Below, piece after piece: positions 56,341 to 64,000 of a stretch of DNA of 64,000 bases. Each line of letters starts with the position of its first letter. The first letter of the stretch is position 1. Below the pieces are notes generated by a model. It had not been told where the DNA came from and ran no database searches. It worked only from the letters and a program-made list of their open reading frames with translations. The translations under genes were made by a program, and so were the position numbers. This stretch comes from Corynebacterium mucifaciens. Lineage in GTDB: Bacteria; Actinomycetota; Actinomycetes; Mycobacteriales; Mycobacteriaceae. The stretch is from assembly GCF_012396315.1 (NCBI RefSeq), contig NZ_JAAXPF010000007.1, forward strand, positions 62,001 through 126,000, written 5' to 3'.

Positions 56341-58617
56341 ATGACCGTGCACAACGACACTGTCCAACACGCCTTCGACACCCCGGAGCTGGCGCAGCCG
56401 TACGCCGAGCTGGGCCTGAAGGACGACGAGTACGCCAAGATCAAGGCCATCCTCGGCCGCCGGCCTACCGACGCGGAGCTGACGCTGTACTCCGTCATGT
56501 GGTCCGAGCACTGCTCCTACAAGTCCTCCAAGACGCACCTGCGCTACTTCGGCCAAACCATGACCGAGGAGATGGCCTCCAAGATCCTCGCCGGCATCGG
56601 TGAGAACGCCGGCGTGGTGGACATCGGCGGCGGCGACGCGGTGACGTTCCGCGTGGAAAGCCACAACCACCCGTCCTTTGTGGAGCCCTACCAGGGCGCA
56701 GCCACCGGCGTGGGCGGCATCGTCCGCGACATCATGGCCATGGGCGCCCGCCCGATCGCCGTGATGGACCAGCTGCGCTTCGGCCCGATCGACGCCGACG
56801 ACACCAAGCGCGTCCTGCCGGGCGTGGTCCACGGCATCGGGGGCTACGGCAACTGCCTCGGCCTGCCCAACATCGGCGGGGAGACCGTGTTCGACCCGGC
56901 ATACGCCGGCAACCCGCTGGTCAACGCCCTGTGCGTGGGCACGCTGAAGGTGGAGGACCTCCACCTCGCGTTCGCCTCGGGCACCGGCAACAAGGTCATC
57001 CTGTTCGGCTCCCGCACTGGCCTGGACGGCATCGGCGGCGTGTCCGTGCTGGGCTCCGCCACCTTCGAGGAAGGCGCGGAGCGCAAGCTCCCGGCTGTGC
57101 AGGTCGGCGACCCGTTCGCGGAAAAGGTGCTCATCGAGTGCTGCCTCGAGCTCTACGCCGCGGGCGTGGTCGAGGGCATCCAGGACCTCGGCGGCGGCGG
57201 GCTGTCCTGCGCCACCTCTGAGCTGGCGGCCTCGGGCGACGGCGGCATGACCGTCAACCTCGACAACGTGCCGCTGCGCGCCGAGAACATGTCGGCCGCA
57301 GAGATCCTCGCCTCCGAATCCCAGGAACGCATGTGCGCGGTCGTGGCACCGGAGGACGTGGACAAGTTCATGGAGATCTGCGCGAAGTGGGACGTGCTTG
57401 CTTCAGTCATCGGCGAGGTCACCTCCGACGCGGATCGCCTCCAGGTGTTCCACAACGGTGAGCTCGTGGTCGACGCGCCGCCGTCAACCATCGACGAGGG
57501 CCCGGTGTACGAGCGCCCCTACGCCCGCCCGGATTGGCAGGACGCGGTGCAGGCCGAAGGTGACGTCGAGAAGCAGGGCGACATCAAGGACGCATGGTTG
57601 AAGATGGTCGCATCGCCGGCGCTTTGCTCGCGGGATTTCATCACTGAGCAGTACGACCGCTACGTGCGCGGCAACACCGTGCAGGCCAAGTACGCCAACT
57701 CCGGCGTGCTGCGCATCAACGAGGAGACCAACCGCGGCGTGGCCGTGTCCGCGGACGCGTCCGGCCGCTACACCTACCTCGACCCGAACATGGGTGCCCG
57801 CCTCGCGCTGGCGGAGGCGTACCGCAACGTCGCCGTCACCGGCGCCACCCCGGTTGCCGTGACCAACTGCCTCAACTTCGGTTCCCCGGAGAACCCGGAC
57901 GTGATGTGGCAGTTCCGCGAAGCGGTGCACGGGCTTGCCGACGGCTCCGCCGAGCTTGCCATCCCGGTCTCCGGCGGCAACGTGTCCTTCTACAACCAGA
58001 CTGGCGAGACGCCGATTCTGCCCACTCCGGTTGTCGGCGTCCTGGGCGTGATCGAGGATGTGGAGCAGGCCATTCCGCACGCGTTGCCGTCCGCGGACGA
58101 GCAGTACACCCTCATCGTGCTGGGCGAGACCAAAGACGAGTTCGGTGGCTCTGTGTGGCAGGACATCTCCGGTGCGGGCCTGTCCGGCCTGCCGCCGCAG
58201 GTGGACCTGGCCAACGAGGCGCGCCTTGCGGCGTTCTTCGCCGACAACGCCGCCGGCATTGCAGCCGCCCACGACCTGTCGGAGGGTGGCCTGTCCCAGG
58301 CGGTGTTCGAGTTGCTGCTCGGCTCGGACAAGGGCGCGCAGTTGCACCTGGACGGCGTGCACGAGGACGCCTTCACCGCACTGTTCTCCGAGTCTGCTTC
58401 CCGCGTCTTGGTCGCCGTGACCTCTGACCGGGCGGAGGCCGCCGTGGAACAGGCCACCGCAGCCGGCATCCCGGTGGCGGTGCTGGGCGAGACCACCAAC
58501 GACGGCGTGCTTCGCGTGGCAGGCCAGGAGATCGCGATGCTCGAGCTCGCTGGCGCGTGGGCCGCGACGATGCCGTCGCACTTCGCAGCGGCGACCGCGC
58601 CAAACGCGGCGGTGTAA
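56341..58617 (+). CDS. purL: Phosphoribosylformylglycinamidine synthase subunit PurL
   Basis: ATP-dependent synthetase of FGAM, the fourth purine step. The 758-residue small-type PurL (partnered with PurQ and PurS) has [11 protein letters not shown] near the N terminus. [17 protein letters not shown] carries ATP and Mg contacts. [15 protein letters not shown] and later [15 protein letters not shown] are present. Start ATG with a purine-rich AAACCCGAA preceding. It ends shortly before a long perfect hairpin. Confidence 0.95.
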   Translation: MTVHNDTVQHAFDTPELAQPYAELGLKDDEYAKIKAILGRRPTDAELTLYSVMWSEHCSYKSSKTHLRYFGQTMTEEMASKILAGIGENAGVVDIGGGDAVTFRVESHNHPSFVEPYQGAATGVGGIVRDIMAMGARPIAVMDQLRFGPIDADDTKRVLPGVVHGIGGYGNCLGLPNIGGETVFDPAYAGNPLVNALCVGTLKVEDLHLAFASGTGNKVILFGSRTGLDGIGGVSVLGSATFEEGAERKLPAVQVGDPFAEKVLIECCLELYAAGVVEGIQDLGGGGLSCATSELAASGDGGMTVNLDNVPLRAENMSAAEILASESQERMCAVVAPEDVDKFMEICAKWDVLASVIGEVTSDADRLQVFHNGELVVDAPPSTIDEGPVYERPYARPDWQDAVQAEGDVEKQGDIKDAWLKMVASPALCSRDFITEQYDRYVRGNTVQAKYANSGVLRINEETNRGVAVSADASGRYTYLDPNMGARLALAEAYRNVAVTGATPVAVTNCLNFGSPENPDVMWQFREAVHGLADGSAELAIPVSGGNVSFYNQTGETPILPTPVVGVLGVIEDVEQAIPHALPSADEQYTLIVLGETKDEFGGSVWQDISGAGLSGLPPQVDLANEARLAAFFADNAAGIAAAHDLSEGGLSQAVFELLLGSDKGAQLHLDGVHEDAFTALFSESASRVLVAVTSDRAEAAVEQATAAGIPVAVLGETTNDGVLRVAGQEIAMLELAGAWAATMPSHFAAATAPNAAV

Positions 58618-58636
58618 CGCAGCACAAGGAAAGCGA

Positions 58637-58672
58637 TTGGGGAATGTGGCACATATTTGCCACATTCCCCAA
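58637..58672. terminator. Perfect 15-bp hairpin between convergent genes
   Basis: TTGGGGAATGTGGCA (58637-58651), loop CATATT, TGCCACATTCCCCAA (58658-58672). It separates purL from the convergent thioesterase and would form on both transcripts. No T tract follows, so it may act with Rho or protect mRNA ends rather than terminate alone. Confidence 0.6.
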
Positions 58673-58706
58673 CGCGTATGTGGGCGGGAATCCCCCGCGG
58701 GAATCC

Positions 58707-59714
58707 CTAGAACGTCCGCTGCGTCGCGGGAAGCGGCTTGACCAGCGGCTCCGGCTCGTACTGTCCGCGCAGGTCTTTCAGCGTTTGGGTGTGCTCCCAC
58801 AGGCGCTTGTCTTCCTCCGTCACCGGCGTAAACGTGCGGGCGGGAAGGGGGTTGCCGTCGATGTCGATACCGATGTAGGTAAACGTCGCGTGGATCGCGT
58901 CCACGAGGTTCTCGCGCCCGCCGCGTGGGTCGCCGGCGCGCAGATGCACGGAGGTGTGGATGGAGCGCGAATCCGTGCGGGTGATGCGGGCGTCCACCTC
59001 GATCAGGTCGCCGATATGCACCGGGTGGTAAAAGCGGATGCCGCCGGCGTAGACCGCCACGGTGCGCTCCCCGGACCACTCCATGGTGCAGGACATGCCG
59101 GCCTCGTCGATCCACTCCATAGCCGTGCCGCCGTGGACGTTGCCGCCCCAGTTCACGTCCGTCGGCTTGGCCATGAAGCGGTGCACGATGCGCGGGGCGG
59201 TGGAGTCGTCGGTGTAGGTCTGCGCCTCCATCTCAGCTTCGATCGCCTTGCGTAGCTCGATGCGTGACTTCGCGGCCTCGGCCACCCGCTTTTCTTCCTC
59301 GTCAGTGGGCACGAACGTCGGCACGGCCATGGATTTGCCGGTTTCCGGGTCCTTTGCCACGAACACCACGAGGCAGTCACAGGCGCGGGTGAATACGCCC
59401 TCGCGTGGATCCGCGGAGAGCACCTCGTTGACAATGTGCATGGAGGATCGGCCAGTCATAGCAATGCGCGAGCGCACCTCCACGATGTGGCCGGAGGGGA
59501 TCGGGCGCGTGAAGTGGATGTGGCCCACGTACGCGGTCACGCAGTACGTGGCGGACCACTGGGCGGCGCAGGCGTAGGCGGCCTTGTCAATCCATTCCAG
59601 TACGCGGCCGCCGGAGACGCCCTGGGCGCCGTGGTGCAGCACGTCGGTGGGCGAGGCCATGAAACGCAGGGTCACGGAGGGGGAGCGCTCTGCGGCGACG
59701 GGGGTATTCGGCAT
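58707..59714 (-). CDS. Acyl-CoA thioesterase, double hotdog
   Basis: A 335-residue protein with two hotdog folds, about 12-135 and 178-300. Each has the family pattern HGxxGGxxxEWID: GGRVLEWIDKAAYACAA, and HGGTAMEWIDEAGMSCT. Hydrolyses acyl-CoA, controlling free fatty acid or CoA pools that matter for mycolate synthesis. ATG 59714 has TATTAA nine nt upstream, overlapping the opposing -10. Confidence 0.87.
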   Translation of the reverse strand: MPNTPVAAERSPSVTLRFMASPTDVLHHGAQGVSGGRVLEWIDKAAYACAAQWSATYCVTAYVGHIHFTRPIPSGHIVEVRSRIAMTGRSSMHIVNEVLSADPREGVFTRACDCLVVFVAKDPETGKSMAVPTFVPTDEEEKRVAEAAKSRIELRKAIEAEMEAQTYTDDSTAPRIVHRFMAKPTDVNWGGNVHGGTAMEWIDEAGMSCTMEWSGERTVAVYAGGIRFYHPVHIGDLIEVDARITRTDSRSIHTSVHLRAGDPRGGRENLVDAIHATFTYIGIDIDGNPLPARTFTPVTEEDKRLWEHTQTLKDLRGQYEPEPLVKPLPATQRTF

Positions 59715-59723
59715 GCCGCCACC

Positions 59724-59730
59724 TTAATAT
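59724..59730. promoter_or_regulatory. Overlapping divergent -10 hexamers (SCP-like and thioesterase)
   Basis: TAATAT (59725-59730, plus) ends 8 nt before ATG 59739; TATTAA on the minus strand (59729-59724) ends 9 nt before ATG 59714. Same design as at purC. Confidence 0.55.
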
Positions 59731-59738
59731 GGTTGACC

Positions 59739-60119
59739 ATGGTGCAGAAGCAGGACCCGGCGCTGACGCGCCAAGCAATTCAGCAGGTGGCGGGGTGGCT
59801 TGAGGGGGGCGGCGCGGAGCCGTCGAGAAGCGAGCTGGCAAACGCGTGCCGCCGCACCGCCCGCACCCTCGCCGAGGAGCTGCCAGGCCACTCCGTGGAG
59901 CTGCGCGTACCGCCGTTTGTGGCGGTGCAGTGCGTCGAGGGGCCCCGCCACACCCGCGGCACTCCGCCGAATGTTGTGGAGATGGCGCCTGAGACGTGGC
60001 TGCGGCTCGCCACCGGCCTGACCACTTTCGAGGCTGAGGTGGGGCGGGGGACTATCGACGCCTCCGGTTCCCGCGCGGCCGAGATCGCCGCCGGGCTTCC
60101 GGTGATTGCGCTGCACTGA
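59739..60119 (+). CDS. Sterol carrier (SCP)-family protein
   Basis: A 126-residue actinobacterial protein of the bacterial SCP-like family. It has TARTLAEELPGHSVELRVPPFVAVQCVEG and the GTPPNVVEMAPETWLRLATG motif that resembles the lipid-binding sheet. No enzyme motifs. It is conserved beside purF in this genus. Role unknown; lipid or small-molecule binding is an inference from fold. Confidence 0.75.
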   Translation: MVQKQDPALTRQAIQQVAGWLEGGGAEPSRSELANACRRTARTLAEELPGHSVELRVPPFVAVQCVEGPRHTRGTPPNVVEMAPETWLRLATGLTTFEAEVGRGTIDASGSRAAEIAAGLPVIALH

Positions 60120-60130
60120 CCCCGCTCGGA

Positions 60131-60136
60131 TACAGT
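60131..60136 (+). promoter_or_regulatory. -10 hexamer for purF, leaderless
   Basis: TACAGT ends 7 nt before GTG 60144 and supports that start over the upstream GTG at 60135. Confidence 0.45.
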
Positions 60137-60143
60137 GTTGGGC

Positions 60144-61652
60144 GTGCTTACGCAGAGCTCTCAACCAAATCAGGATGCCGGCTTCGACAACGACAGCCCG
60201 CGCGACGAGTGCGGCGTGTTCGGCGTGTGGGCGCCGGGTGAGGACGTAGCCAAGCTGAGCTACTTCGGCCTGTTCGCCCTGCAGCACCGCGGCCAGGAGG
60301 GTGCTGGCATTGCGGTGGGGGACCAGGACAAAGTGGTGGTGTTCAAAGACACCGGCTTGGTCAGCCAAGTCTTCGACGAATCGGTGCTGGAGGCGCTCCA
60401 GGGCGAGGTGGCTATCGGCCACACCCGCTACTCCACGGCGGGCGGCAACTCATGGGAAAACGTGCAGCCGATGTTCCGCACCTCCCCGAACGGCACCGAC
60501 ATCGCGCTTGCCCATAACGGCAACCTGGTCAACTACACGGAGCTGCAGAAGGAGGCGATTGCAAAGAAGCTGATCCCGGCCTCCGGCGTGGAGGGCCAGG
60601 GTTCCTCCTCCGACACCGCGGTGGTGTCCGCGCTGCTGGCGGATCTGGTCACCGAGGACAAGACGCTCATCGACGCCGCGCGTGAACTCCTGCCCCGCAT
60701 CAAGGGCGCGTTCTGCTTCATGGTCACGGACGGGCGCACGCTTTACGCCGCGCGCGATTCGCACGGCGTGCGCCCGCTGTCTCTGGGGCGCCTCGACGGC
60801 GGGTGGGTCGTGGCCTCCGAGACGTGCGCCCTGGACATCGTGGGTGCGTCGTTCGTGCGCGACATCGAGCCGGGCGAGTTGGTGGCTATCGACGAAACCG
60901 GCGTGCACTCCGAGCGGTTTGCGGAGACGCCGAAGGCCCACTGCGTCTTCGAATACGTCTACGTCGCGCGCCCCGACTCCGTCATCGACGGCCAGACGGT
61001 GAATAGCTCGCGCATTGAGATCGGCCGCCGGCTCTCGCGCGTTAACCCGGTCGAGGCGGACTTGGTCATGCCCGTGCCCGAGTCGGGCACGCCCGCGGCC
61101 ATCGGCTACGCCGAAGCCTCCGGCATTCCGTTCAAGCAGGGCATGATGAAAAACGCGTACGTGGGCCGCACCTTCATCCAACCCTCCGACTCGCTGCGCC
61201 AGCTGGGCCTGCGGTTGAAGCTCAACCCGGTGCGCGAGGTGATCGAGGGCAAAAAGCTCGTGGTGGTGGACGATTCCATCGTGCGCGGCAACACCCAGCG
61301 CAAGCTCATCCGCATGCTGCGCGAGGCCGGCGCGGCCGAGGTGCACGTGCGCATCGCCTCCCCGCCGGTGAAGTGGCCGTGCTTCTACGGCATCGACTTT
61401 GCCAGCCCCGGCGAGCTCATTGCCAACCACGGGCACACGGACAGCGACGAGGAAATCGCGGAGTCTATCCGTACGATGGTCGGGGCAGATTCGCTCGCGT
61501 TCGTGCCTATCGACGACATGATCGCCGCCTCGAACCAGCCCAAGGACAACCTCTGCGCGGCCTGCTTCACCGGCAATTACCCGCTCGGCCTGCCAGACGG
61601 CAACCCCAACGCAGACCTGGTTCGACGCATGCAGAAAGGTGCAGAAGCCTAA
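60144..61652 (+). CDS. purF: Amidophosphoribosyltransferase
   Basis: Commits PRPP to purine synthesis using glutamine. The 502-residue protein has a short propeptide before catalytic Cys23 in DECGVFG. The glutaminase part includes LQHRGQEGAGI and HNGNLVNY. The transferase half has the PRPP loop KLVVVDDSIVRGNT. Iron-sulfur type ligands are seen, with LCAACFTG near the end. GTG 60144 is chosen from the -10 spacing. purM follows with a one-base overlap (TAATG). Confidence 0.95.
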   Translation: MLTQSSQPNQDAGFDNDSPRDECGVFGVWAPGEDVAKLSYFGLFALQHRGQEGAGIAVGDQDKVVVFKDTGLVSQVFDESVLEALQGEVAIGHTRYSTAGGNSWENVQPMFRTSPNGTDIALAHNGNLVNYTELQKEAIAKKLIPASGVEGQGSSSDTAVVSALLADLVTEDKTLIDAARELLPRIKGAFCFMVTDGRTLYAARDSHGVRPLSLGRLDGGWVVASETCALDIVGASFVRDIEPGELVAIDETGVHSERFAETPKAHCVFEYVYVARPDSVIDGQTVNSSRIEIGRRLSRVNPVEADLVMPVPESGTPAAIGYAEASGIPFKQGMMKNAYVGRTFIQPSDSLRQLGLRLKLNPVREVIEGKKLVVVDDSIVRGNTQRKLIRMLREAGAAEVHVRIASPPVKWPCFYGIDFASPGELIANHGHTDSDEEIAESIRTMVGADSLAFVPIDDMIAASNQPKDNLCAACFTGNYPLGLPDGNPNADLVRRMQKGAEA

Positions 61653-62719
61653 TGAGTACTGAACACGATCCCGTTTCCTACGAGGCCGCCGGCGTCTCCA
61701 TCGAGGCCGGCGACAAGGCCGTGGAGCTTTTCGCCCCGCACGCCAAGCGAGCCACCCGCCCGGAGGTCCGCGGCGGCCTAGGCGGGTTCGCCGGCCTGTT
61801 CGCGCTGGGCAAGTACAAGGAGCCGCTGTTGGCGGCGGGCTCCGATGGGGTGGGCACGAAGCTCGCCGTGGCCCAGGCCATGGACAAGCACGACACCATC
61901 GGCATCGACCTGGTGGCCATGTGCGTGGACGACTTGGTTGTCTGCGGCGCCGAGCCGCTGTTCCTGCAGGATTACATCGCCATCGGCAAGGTCGTGCCGG
62001 AGAAGGTCGCCGAGATCGTGTCGGGCATCGCCGAGGGTTGCGTCCAGGCCGGCTGCGCGCTGCTGGGCGGCGAGACCGCTGAGCACCCGGGCGTGATGGA
62101 CCCCGAGGAGTACGACGTTTCCGCCACCGCCGTCGGCGTCGTCGAAGCCGCCGAGCTACTCGGCCCGGACAAGGTTCGCGAGGGCGATGCCATCATCGCC
62201 ATGGCATCCTCCGGCCTGCACTCCAACGGCTACTCCCTGGCCCGCCACGTGCTGCTCGAGCGCGCGGGCCTGCCGCTGGACGCGGAGATGGAAGAGCTCG
62301 GCCGCAACCTGGGCGAGGAGCTGCTGGAGCCGACCCGCATCTACGCCCTGGATTGCCTCGCGCTGGCGGCCGAGTGCGACGTGCGCACCTTCTGCCACGT
62401 CACCGGCGGCGGGCTCGCCGGCAACATGGAGCGCATCATCCCCGAGGGCCTCGTGGCGGAGATGCGCCGCACCACCTGGACCCCGGGCCCGATCTTCCGT
62501 ACCATCAAGTCCGTGGGCCAGGTGCCGGACGAGGAGATGGAAAAGACGTTCAACATGGGCGTGGGCATGGTCGCAGTGGTCAGCCCGGAGGACCGGGACC
62601 GCGCCCTGGCTATCCTCGCCGCGCGCCACATCGACGCCTGGGATCTCGGCGAGGTCCGTGCCGCCGGCGAAGGAGATGACAAACGCGCCGTGCTGACCGG
62701 ATCCCACCCGCAGTACTAG
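61652..62719 (+). CDS. purM: Phosphoribosylformylglycinamidine cyclo-ligase (AIRS)
   Basis: Closes the imidazole ring to make AIR from FGAM with ATP. The 355-residue protein has the N-terminal YEAAGVSIEAGDKAV. GSDGVGTKLAVAQ, GGETAEHPGVM and HVTGGGLAGNMERIIPEG are also present. The start overlaps purF. It ends at a strong bidirectional terminator. purF-purM is the common actinobacterial pair. Confidence 0.96.
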   Translation: MSTEHDPVSYEAAGVSIEAGDKAVELFAPHAKRATRPEVRGGLGGFAGLFALGKYKEPLLAAGSDGVGTKLAVAQAMDKHDTIGIDLVAMCVDDLVVCGAEPLFLQDYIAIGKVVPEKVAEIVSGIAEGCVQAGCALLGGETAEHPGVMDPEEYDVSATAVGVVEAAELLGPDKVREGDAIIAMASSGLHSNGYSLARHVLLERAGLPLDAEMEELGRNLGEELLEPTRIYALDCLALAAECDVRTFCHVTGGGLAGNMERIIPEGLVAEMRRTTWTPGPIFRTIKSVGQVPDEEMEKTFNMGVGMVAVVSPEDRDRALAILAARHIDAWDLGEVRAAGEGDDKRAVLTGSHPQY

Positions 62720-62726
62720 CAACGGC

Positions 62727-62756
62727 AAAAGGGCACCCCGGCTGGGGTGCCCTTTT
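62727..62756. terminator. Strong bidirectional terminator
   Basis: AAAAGGGCACCCC (62727-62739), loop GGCT, GGGGTGCCCTTTT (62744-62756). The A and T ends give a T tract on both strands, serving purM and the convergent DUF3073 gene. Confidence 0.92.
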
Positions 62757-62772
62757 CGTCGTAGGTGGAGGC

Positions 62773-62973
62773 TTAGCGGTTGTCGTCCTCGTCGTCCCAC
62801 TTGGCGTAGTCCGCGTACTGGTCGTCCACCTCGGTCTCATCGTTGTCCCAGCTGCGTCGCGGTGCTTGGCCTGCGAGTTCCCGCTGCAGGGAATCCAGAT
62901 CCATTTCAGGAGTGTTGTACTTCAGCTGGCGAGCAACCTTGGTCTGCTTGGCTTTTGCGCGTCCGCGGCCCAT
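62773..62973 (-). CDS. DUF3073 family protein
   Basis: A 66-residue actinobacterial protein beginning MGRGRAKAKQTKVARQLKY, with a basic head, MDLDSLQRELAG, and an acidic tail of Asp/Glu. This is the complete DUF3073 pattern. The charged, mostly disordered nature suggests nucleic acid or ribosome contact; function unknown. GGGGGT upstream fits a ribosome site. The 132 nt before it are AT-rich and hold no other gene. Confidence 0.88.
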   Translation of the reverse strand: MGRGRAKAKQTKVARQLKYNTPEMDLDSLQRELAGQAPRRSWDNDETEVDDQYADYAKWDDEDDNR

Positions 62974-63105
62974 GGCGTGACCCCCTTGAGGTGGTTCTTG
63001 GGCGGCCTTCGAATCGAGGCGGCCTCATACTTATTTACGATATTTTCCTGTAGGACACTATAGCCTGCGCCCGGAAAAAATGCGCTTTAGGGGTCTGAGC
63101 TGGTC

Positions 63106-64000
63106 TTACGCGTCGTGCTCCGGGCCGCGGCGCAGCTTATCGACGGCTCTGCGTCCCGCGTGCTCGCCTTCATCCGCCGGCAACGACGACGGGTCGACGG
63201 ACGCCGCCGTGCCCCCGATGTCCAGCGGCGCGCCCAACGCGGAGCGCTTCACCAACGCCAGCGCCACCGGGCCCTCGTCCGCGTCGTGGACCACGGTGCC
63301 CAGGCGGCCGACCTTGCGCCCGCCCGCAGTGATCTCCGCGCCGCTTTCCGGCTCCGTCGGGGCGGAGCCGTCGAGCTGCAGCTTGACCAGCAGCCTGGGG
63401 GAGCGGCCCAGGTTTTCCACACGCGCGACCGTTTCCTGGCCGCGGTAGCAGCCCTTCTCTAGGTGCACGGCGCGGATCGCCTCGCCGCGGTTGATCAGGT
63501 TCGGCGCCTCGTGGGGGATGGACTTCTCATCCAGATCCGCGCGCGTCTCCGGCTCCCCGGCGGCGACGCGGAAGGCGGTAAACGCCATCAGGCCCGCCAG
63601 CGGGAACTGCTGGGCGATCTCGCCCACACGCGCTCGAGGTACCGCGATGTCGGTGCGGCCCACCCCGCCCCAGTCCTCCAGGCGGCGGGTGAACACCTGG
63701 CCGAGGTCCACCGGCCCCACAGGCCCGAGGATGCTCAGCACCGCAAGATCGGTCTCTTCCACAGTCACGTCGGTCCAGAAGACCATCTTGCGCAGGAACG
63801 CTGCGAAGGATTCGCCCTGGTAGGAGGGGACGTCGAGGTAGTACACGCCGTCCGCCAGCGCCACGTCTGCGTGGTGGAGAATGCGCCCCTGCGCGTCGAG
63901 GTCGAGGGCCGAGGCGGCGAAGCCGTCGGCGACGGTGTCGAGCTTCTGCGACAACAGGTTGTTTAGGAACCCCGGCGCGTCGGGGCCGGAAACCGCGATG
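63106..64000 (-). CDS. ygfZ: YgfZ/GcvT-family folate-binding protein (start outside window)
   Basis: Assists repair or assembly of Fe-S proteins in a folate-dependent way. The frame runs to the window edge, so the N terminus is missing. The visible part begins IAVSGPDAPGFLNNLLSQKL, typical of GcvT-like domains. It contains the diagnostic KGCYRGQE (Lys-Gly-Cys-Tyr-x-Gly-Gln-Glu). The family cysteine is present and length is otherwise normal. A TATCGACG copy lies in its 3' part. Confidence 0.9.
   Translation of the reverse strand, partial: IAVSGPDAPGFLNNLLSQKLDTVADGFAASALDLDAQGRILHHADVALADGVYYLDVPSYQGESFAAFLRKMVFWTDVTVEETDLAVLSILGPVGPVDLGQVFTRRLEDWGGVGRTDIAVPRARVGEIAQQFPLAGLMAFTAFRVAAGEPETRADLDEKSIPHEAPNLINRGEAIRAVHLEKGCYRGQETVARVENLGRSPRLLVKLQLDGSAPTEPESGAEITAGGRKVGRLGTVVHDADEGPVALALVKRSALGAPLDIGGTAASVDPSSLPADEGEHAGRRAVDKLRRGPEHDA

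Overview
The window comes from a GC-rich actinobacterium, almost certainly a Corynebacterium. It carries the actinobacterial gene orders dacB-tilS-hpt-ftsH-fol, radA/lpqE/carD-ispD-ispF-cysS-rlmB, otsA-lipoprotein-otsB and purSQL-purF-purM. It also carries a ThrE exporter, a PTS and many starts with a TAnnnT -10 hexamer only 6-9 nt upstream, as expected of leaderless mRNAs. Nearly all of it is dense housekeeping sequence with short or overlapping junctions. There are no rRNA genes, CRISPR arrays, insertion sequences or phage genes.

Layout. 1-4.3 kb: end of a membrane protein, ppa, dacB, tilS, an inserted VapBC-type toxin-antitoxin pair, hpt. 4.3-13.3 kb: ftsH, folE-folP-folB-folK, three poorly characterised genes, a strongly diverged PanC-like protein, a 43-residue ORF and lysS. 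13.3-18.3 kb: a lipoprotein, an EIIBCA sugar transporter overlapping ptsI, and a CHY zinc-finger gene. 18.3-26.3 kb: clpC (with candidate ClgR and sigma-H sites), a secreted lipase, a DUF4236 gene, mutY, a beta-carbonic anhydrase, a membrane-anchored protein and radA. 26.3-35.1 kb: lpqE, carD, ispD, an inserted HNH endonuclease gene, ispF, an inserted operon of three related secreted proteins, cysS, rlmB. 35.1-40.2 kb: an esterase, otsB, a lipoprotein, otsA, a lysine-rich histone-like protein, thrE, tRNA-Thr(UGU). 40.3-52.2 kb: a PhoRS-like two-component system, a HIT hydrolase, purD-purB, a lipoprotein, purC, an S9 peptidase, a DUF2334-like protein and a zinc ABC importer behind a Zur-like box. 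52.2-64 kb: a large secreted nuclease, purS-purQ-purL, a thioesterase, an SCP-like protein, purF-purM, a DUF3073 protein and the start-truncated ygfZ.

How the genes connect. Several steps of de novo purine synthesis are present (purF, D, L/Q/S, M, C, B) together with salvage by hpt. folE, P, B and K cover most of dihydropteroate synthesis. ispD and ispF are two steps of the MEP pathway. otsA and otsB make trehalose. EIIBCA and enzyme I form most of one phosphotransfer chain. ClpC, FtsH and RadA serve protein and DNA quality control. PhoRS may control the secreted nuclease, which has pho-box-like repeats upstream.

Most unusual items: (1) the three-gene secreted operon at 30.5-32.9 kb, whose products share a cysteine pair about 110 residues apart and a common motif order; (2) a highly iterated octamer, TATCGACG, with four exact copies of the extended 14-mer TTCGCCTATCGACG, two of them forming a perfect inverted repeat around the carD -10; (3) a PanC-like protein that has lost key substrate residues; (4) a VapC whose third acidic residue is His. 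Functions are inferred from sequence reading alone; no searches were run.
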